From an uncultured Eubacteriales bacterium (lineage in GTDB: Bacteria; Bacillota; Clostridia; Christensenellales; CAG-138): a stretch of 28,847 bases of DNA. The notes beneath the pieces were generated by a model. It was not told the origin of the DNA and ran no database searches. It saw only the letters and a list, made by a program, of their open reading frames with translations. How positions within the stretch are numbered: the stretch's first letter is position 1; each line of letters begins with the position of its first letter. The position numbers were made by a program, and so were the translations under genes. The DNA lies in the NCBI GenBank assembly GCA_900542615.1, contig UQOG01000013.1, positions 1 to 28,847 of the forward strand, read 5' to 3'. Below, piece after piece: positions 25,196 to 28,847 of this stretch.

Positions 25196-25414
25196 TCAGC
25201 CGCCGCCGCAGCCCCCGCCCTTTACCAGGCGGGCGATCAGCAAAACGGCGATGAGCAAAAGCAGGATGCCTGCTTCCCCCTGGGGGCTGGCCTGGGAGGC
25301 GGCTTCCGGCTGGGGGGAGGCTGCCGGTTGGGGGGAGGCGGGGGCTGCCAGGGCGGGCAGGCCGGCGCTCCAAACCAGCAGGAACGCCAGAATGAGGATG
25401 ACGGTACGCTGCAT
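25196..25414 (-). CDS. Small membrane protein with Gly-Cys tail between gyrB and gyrA
   Basis: 72 residues. An N-terminal signal-like segment (about 4-24, TVILILAFLLVWSAGLPALA) may be cleaved after ALA. A low-complexity linker follows (APASPQPAASPQPEAASQ), then a second hydrophobic helix (about 49-64, AGILLLLIAVLLIARLV) and a C-terminus KGGGCGGG. No family recognised. The ATG is 16 bases after the gyrB stop, with GAGGAG about 9 bases upstream, so translation in the gyrase operon is plausible. Topology would place the Gly-Cys tail in the cytoplasm if the N-terminus is exported. The Ala/Pro/Gln content follows the GC-rich composition, so a non-functional frame is possible. Confidence 0.65.
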   Translation of the reverse strand: MQRTVILILAFLLVWSAGLPALAAPASPQPAASPQPEAASQASPQGEAGILLLLIAVLLIARLVKGGGCGGG

Positions 25415-25430
25415 CGGGGGCGCTCCTCGC

Positions 25431-27365
25431 TTACACGTCCAGGTCGGTGACCAGCTGGCTGTTCTGCTCGATGAACTCCCGCCGGGGCTCCACCTTATCC
25501 CCCATGAGGATGGTAAAGATCTCGTCCGCCCGGATGGCGTCCTCCAGATGCACCTGGAGCATCACCCGGTTTTCCGGGTCCATGGTGGTTTCCCACAGCT
25601 GGTCCGGGTTCATTTCGCCCAGGCCCTTATACCGCTGAATGGCAGGCTTGGGCTCCCGGCCGATGTCCTGGAGGATGGCGTCCCGCTCCTCGTCGCTGTA
25701 GGCGTACCATACGTTTTTGCCCCGGCTGATCTTATACAGGGGGGGCTGGGCGATATACACATAGCCCTGCTCGATCAGCGGCCGCATGTGCCGGTAGAAG
25801 AAGGTGAGCATCAGGATGCGGATATGGCTCCCATCCACGTCCGCGTCCGTCATGCAGACGATCTTGTGATACCGCAGCTTGCTGGGATCGAAATCCTGGT
25901 CGATGCCCGCCCCAAAGGCGGTGATCATGGCCTTGATCTCGTTGTTGGAAAGGATCTTGTCCAGCCGGGTCTTTTCCACGTTGAGGATCTTGCCCCTTAG
26001 GGGCAGGATGGCCTGGAAGGCCGGGTTGCGGCCCTGCTTGGCGCTGCCCCCGGCGCTGTCTCCCTCCACCAGGAAGATCTCGCACAGGCTGGGGTCCTTT
26101 TCCGTGCAGTCCGCCAGCTTGCCGGGCAGGCTGGTGGAATCCAGGGCGGTTTTCCGCCGGGCCAGCTCCCGGGCCTTGCGGGCCGCTTCCCGGGCCCGGT
26201 TGGCCATGAGGCATTTATCGATGATCTGCCGGGCTTCGGCGGGATGCTCCTCCAAATACGCCCCCAGGCCGTCGCTCACCGCCCCGTCCACCAGGGCCCG
26301 GATATAGGCGTTGCCCAGCTTGGTCTTGGTCTGGCCCTCGAACTGGGGCTCCGTGAGCTTCACGCTGATGATGGCCGTCAGCCCCTCCCGGATGTCGTCC
26401 CCGGACAGGTTAGAATCGCTCTCCTTGAGGAGCTTGGCCTTTCGGGCGTAATCGTTTACCACCCGGGTCAGGGCCGCACGGAACCCCTGTAGATGGCTGC
26501 CCCCCTCCATGGTGTTGATGTTGTTGGCAAAGGTAAAAACGCTTTCGTTATAGTCGCTGGAATACTGCATGGCCACCTCCACCGAGGCGGTCTCGTTCTT
26601 TTCCGGGTCGTCCTTCTCCGCGGAAAAATAGATGGGGGCAGGGTGGAGCACGTCTTTGTTTTTATTGAGATGCTGCACAAAGGATACGATGCCCCCCTCG
26701 TAGCAGAAGCTCTTCTGCCGGGCCGGCTCCTCCCGATGGTCCGTGACGGTGATCTTGAGCCCCTTGTTCAAAAAGGCCAGCTCCCGCATCCGGCCGGCGA
26801 GGGTATCGAAGCTGTACTCCACCTGGTCGAAGATCGCCTCGTCCGCCAGATAGGAGATGGTGGTGCCGCTATCGCCTTCCCCGCAGGTAGCCACCACCTC
26901 CACCCCGGTGACCGGGTCCCCATGGTCGTATTCCTGGCGGTAGACCTGGCCGTCCCGGCGCACCTCCGCCACCAGCCATTTGGACAGGGCGTTTACCACC
27001 GACAGCCCCACCCCATGGAGGCCGCCGGATACCTTATAGCCGCTGCCGCCGAATTTGCCGCCGGCGTGGAGCACCGTCAGCGTGACCTCCAGGGCGCTTT
27101 TGCCCATTTTCTCATGGTAGCCCACCGGGATGCCCCGGCCGTTGTCCCGGACGGAAATGGAATTATCCGCCCCGATGTCCACCTCCACATGGGTGCAATA
27201 CCCGGCCAGGGCCTCGTCGATGGCGTTATCCACCAGCTCCCATACCAGATGGTGCAAGCCCCGGGCGTCCGTGGAGCCGATATACATGCCCGGCCGGCGC
27301 TTGACCGCCTCCAGCCCTTCTAATACCTGGATCTCCGAAGCGTTATATTCCTCGTGGTTGTTCAT
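25431..27365 (-). CDS. gyrB: DNA gyrase subunit B
   Basis: 644 residues, the normal size for Gram-positive GyrB. GHKL ATPase: catalytic E43 in VWELVDNAIDEALAG, then RDNGRGIPVGYHEK and GKFGGSGYKVSGGLHGVG. The transducer domain follows. The TOPRIM domain contains LVEGDSAGGSAKQGRN, PLRGKILNVEK and MTDADVDGSHIR. The C-terminal segment includes QRYKGLGEMNPDQLWETTMD and ends with LVTDLDV. It drives supercoiling by ATP hydrolysis with GyrA, encoded downstream in the same run. 38 bases separate it from recF, so it is probably in one transcript. Confidence 0.98.
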   Translation of the reverse strand: MNNHEEYNASEIQVLEGLEAVKRRPGMYIGSTDARGLHHLVWELVDNAIDEALAGYCTHVEVDIGADNSISVRDNGRGIPVGYHEKMGKSALEVTLTVLHAGGKFGGSGYKVSGGLHGVGLSVVNALSKWLVAEVRRDGQVYRQEYDHGDPVTGVEVVATCGEGDSGTTISYLADEAIFDQVEYSFDTLAGRMRELAFLNKGLKITVTDHREEPARQKSFCYEGGIVSFVQHLNKNKDVLHPAPIYFSAEKDDPEKNETASVEVAMQYSSDYNESVFTFANNINTMEGGSHLQGFRAALTRVVNDYARKAKLLKESDSNLSGDDIREGLTAIISVKLTEPQFEGQTKTKLGNAYIRALVDGAVSDGLGAYLEEHPAEARQIIDKCLMANRAREAARKARELARRKTALDSTSLPGKLADCTEKDPSLCEIFLVEGDSAGGSAKQGRNPAFQAILPLRGKILNVEKTRLDKILSNNEIKAMITAFGAGIDQDFDPSKLRYHKIVCMTDADVDGSHIRILMLTFFYRHMRPLIEQGYVYIAQPPLYKISRGKNVWYAYSDEERDAILQDIGREPKPAIQRYKGLGEMNPDQLWETTMDPENRVMLQVHLEDAIRADEIFTILMGDKVEPRREFIEQNSQLVTDLDV

Positions 27366-27403
27366 GGTCTATCCTTTCCGTTTCCGCTCCTGACAAGCGG
27401 TTC

Positions 27404-28519
27404 CTATTGCAAAAATCCTTCTTCCTCCAGGGCGCCGTCCCGGCAGCGGAACACCGCCCCGATCTCCAGCCCCGCGCCCCGGAGCCCCTCCAGGGCCGTG
27501 CAGGTGAGGAAGCACTGGCACCCCGCCACGCTCTCCAGCAAAAACCGCTGCCTGGAGGGGTCCAGCTCGCTTAACACATCATCCAAGAGCAGCACCGGGG
27601 CCTCGCCGGTCTCCTCCTGCAAAAGGGCCAGCTCCGACAGCTTGATGGAAAGGGCCGCCGTGCGCTGCTGCCCCTGGGAGCCAAAGGCCCGCACATCCAC
27701 ATCCCCGATATACACGGCCATATCGTCCCGATGGGGGCCGGCGGTGGTGAACCCCCGGCGGATATCCTCCCGGGCGCTTTGGGTCAGGGCCTGGGAAAGC
27801 AGCGCCGCCGCATCCTGCCCCGGCCCATAGGCCACATTGGGGGCGTATACCAGTCCCAATGTTTCCCTGCCACCGCTCAGCCTGCCGTGCAGGCCCTGGG
27901 CAATGCCGTACAGCCGCTCCACAAAGGCCCGCCGGGCCTCCATGATCTGCGCCCCCAAGGCGCTAAGCTGCACGTCCCAGATCTCCAGCATCTCCGGCTG
28001 GACCGTGCCAGGCGGCCCTTTCAGCAGGGCGTTGCGCTGGCGCAGGGCTGCATTATACTGTTGCAGGGCGTAGAAATAGGCCGGCCTGCACTGGCTCAGC
28101 TCCATATCCAAAAACCGGCGCCGCTCCCCGGGCCCGCCCTTTACCAGCGCCAGATCCTCCGGGGCGAACATCACCACGTTCAATACCCCCATCAGCTCCC
28201 CCAGCCGGGCGGCAGGCTGCCCGTCGATAAGCAGGCGCTTGCGCTCCCCGGACCGGAGCTTGACCTGGATCTGCCGGGCGCCCGTGGCCTCGGACACAAG
28301 CTCCAGCCCTACATGGCCCCCTTCCGCCCCCGCCTGGATCAGCTCCCCGTCCCGGCTGGTGCGGTGGGACCGGCCAAAAGCGCATAAAAAAACGGCTTCG
28401 ATGGCATTGGTCTTTCCCTGGGCATTGTCCCCCACCAGCACGTTAACGCCGCCATGGGGCGCTAGGTCCAGGGCCGTATAGTTGCGGTATTGATTCAAAC
28501 GCAGCCGTGTGATCCGCAT
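27404..28519 (-). CDS. recF: DNA replication and repair protein RecF
   Basis: 371 residues from the ATG at 28519. SMC-like ATPase that helps load RecA at single-strand gaps. It starts with the canonical MRITRLRLNQYRNYTALDL; Walker A is GDNAQGKTNAIEAVFL; further on are NVVMFAPEDLALVKGGPGERRRFLD and, near the C-terminus, FGSQGQQRTAALSIKL and Walker B LLLDDVLSELDPSRQRF. An upstream TTG at 28561 would add 14 residues, but the family start and the AAGGGGAAAGGG site both support 28519. recF-gyrB-gyrA is a common order near the replication origin, yet dnaN is not found directly upstream within the 328 bases left in the window. Confidence 0.96.
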   Translation of the reverse strand: MRITRLRLNQYRNYTALDLAPHGGVNVLVGDNAQGKTNAIEAVFLCAFGRSHRTSRDGELIQAGAEGGHVGLELVSEATGARQIQVKLRSGERKRLLIDGQPAARLGELMGVLNVVMFAPEDLALVKGGPGERRRFLDMELSQCRPAYFYALQQYNAALRQRNALLKGPPGTVQPEMLEIWDVQLSALGAQIMEARRAFVERLYGIAQGLHGRLSGGRETLGLVYAPNVAYGPGQDAAALLSQALTQSAREDIRRGFTTAGPHRDDMAVYIGDVDVRAFGSQGQQRTAALSIKLSELALLQEETGEAPVLLLDDVLSELDPSRQRFLLESVAGCQCFLTCTALEGLRGAGLEIGAVFRCRDGALEEEGFLQ

Positions 28520-28571
28520 AGCGCCCTTTCCCCTTGGTTTGCCCGGGTCTATAACCCGCAATTTTGCCTGG

Positions 28572-28587
28572 GGCTTTTCGAAAAGCC
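28572..28587. repeat. 16-bp perfect palindrome in the recF leader
   Basis: GGCTTTTCGAAAAGCC is exactly self-complementary and lies between the recF promoter and start codon. It could be an operator or an RNA hairpin; no T-run follows it on the minus strand. Confidence 0.55.
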
Positions 28588-28596
28588 ACCTATGTT

Positions 28597-28625
28597 AGAT
28601 TACCATAAAATCGTTCTTTTTTCAA
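28597..28625 (-). promoter_or_regulatory. SigA-type promoter of recF
   Basis: On the minus strand -35 TTGAAA (28625-28620) and -10 TAATCT (28602-28597) with a 17-base spacer, about 78 bases before the recF start. A perfect TATAAT further upstream (28637-28632) has no matching -35. Confidence 0.65.
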
Positions 28626-28847
28626 GCGTAAATTATAAATAAGAAGAAAGCCCGTCCTTTTGGTTCGGTCGAAGCCTGTCGGCGACAGAAAACAGCCGCC
28701 CCCAGCGTAACGCTCCGACCTTTCTGCTTCCCATGAGCAACCACCGTAGGGCCGACGGAGGTGCGCTGGCGGAAGGGGTGGAGGGGGGCGCTGGGGTACG
28801 CCGGGGGGGCGGCGGCGGGGCGCGAAGCGCCCTGAAAGGGCGGGGCC

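Larger units (their letters stand above)
28520..28847. other. Gene-free recF leader and GC-rich structured flank, cut by window end
   Basis: No gene seen. From 28520 to 28650 it is AT-rich with the recF promoter and a palindrome. From about 28652 it becomes GC-rich and structured: CTGTC/GACAG hairpin (28676-28688, loop GGC), AGCG/CGCT (28704-28714), an 8-bp stem CCCCAGCG (28700-28707) with CGCTGGGG (28789-28796), and GGGCGC-GAA-GCGCCC near 28818-28832. Its style resembles the interval at 22053-22643. No DnaA-box consensus TTATCCACA was seen. Confidence 0.5.

Noticed and set aside
25280..25360. Tandem GGCTGGGGGGAGGC repeats as a mobile element or CRISPR
   Set aside because: They are short imperfect repeats encoding the SPQPAASPQP linker of the small ORF; no spacers or insertion ends.
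28650..28847. Replication origin or DnaA boxes upstream of recF
   Set aside because: No TTATCCACA-like clusters and no dnaA or dnaN; the AT-rich part is short and explained by the promoter.

Overview
The window looks like chromosomal core DNA from a GC-rich member of the Bacillota, class Clostridia, probably an uncultured gut lineage. The evidence is gene content and order: polA-coaE-transglycosylase, lspA-rluD, zapA-U32 peptidase-mutS2, recF-gyrB-gyrA, a BofC-like protein, and Gram-positive Shine-Dalgarno and SigA promoter sequences. The placement is inference; nothing here names the species.

Left edge (1-1580, minus strand). A broken S66 LD-carboxypeptidase-like gene is followed by a 415-base stretch of hairpins and palindromes. 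A tRNA-Val(CAC) comes next, with its own promoter and a textbook Rho-independent terminator, then a small DUF5665-type membrane protein.

Centre (1593-22052, plus strand). A promoter drives pyrimidine-nucleoside phosphorylase. Two tandem paralogous membrane proteins of unknown function follow. A tight cluster then holds polA, coaE, a lytic transglycosylase and an orphan peptide-binding lipoprotein. Next are lspA and rluD behind their own promoter, with a membrane-anchored unknown. After these come zapA, a U32 peptidase family protein, mutS2, a DUF523 protein, a two-component system overlapping an HtrA protease, and a BofC-like protein closed by a terminator. Themes are DNA repair and replication, envelope maturation and stress sensing.

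Right part (22644-28519, minus strand). recF, gyrB, a previously easy-to-miss 72-codon membrane ORF and gyrA form one operon-like run, transcribed toward the central block. A SigA-type promoter precedes recF. dnaN is not found immediately upstream of recF within the window.

The most unusual part is the 591-base gene-free interval between the BofC-like gene and gyrA (22053-22643). It holds several long, nested, nearly perfect stems, including an 18-bp stem enclosing 5-bp and 14-bp stems and a terminal hairpin, a 12-bp hairpin, a two-tier 14-bp stem, and three consecutive mini-hairpins sharing the loop GCGTA. This is the best candidate for an undescribed structured RNA or repeat element. A second GC-rich structured stretch begins upstream of recF and is cut by the window end.
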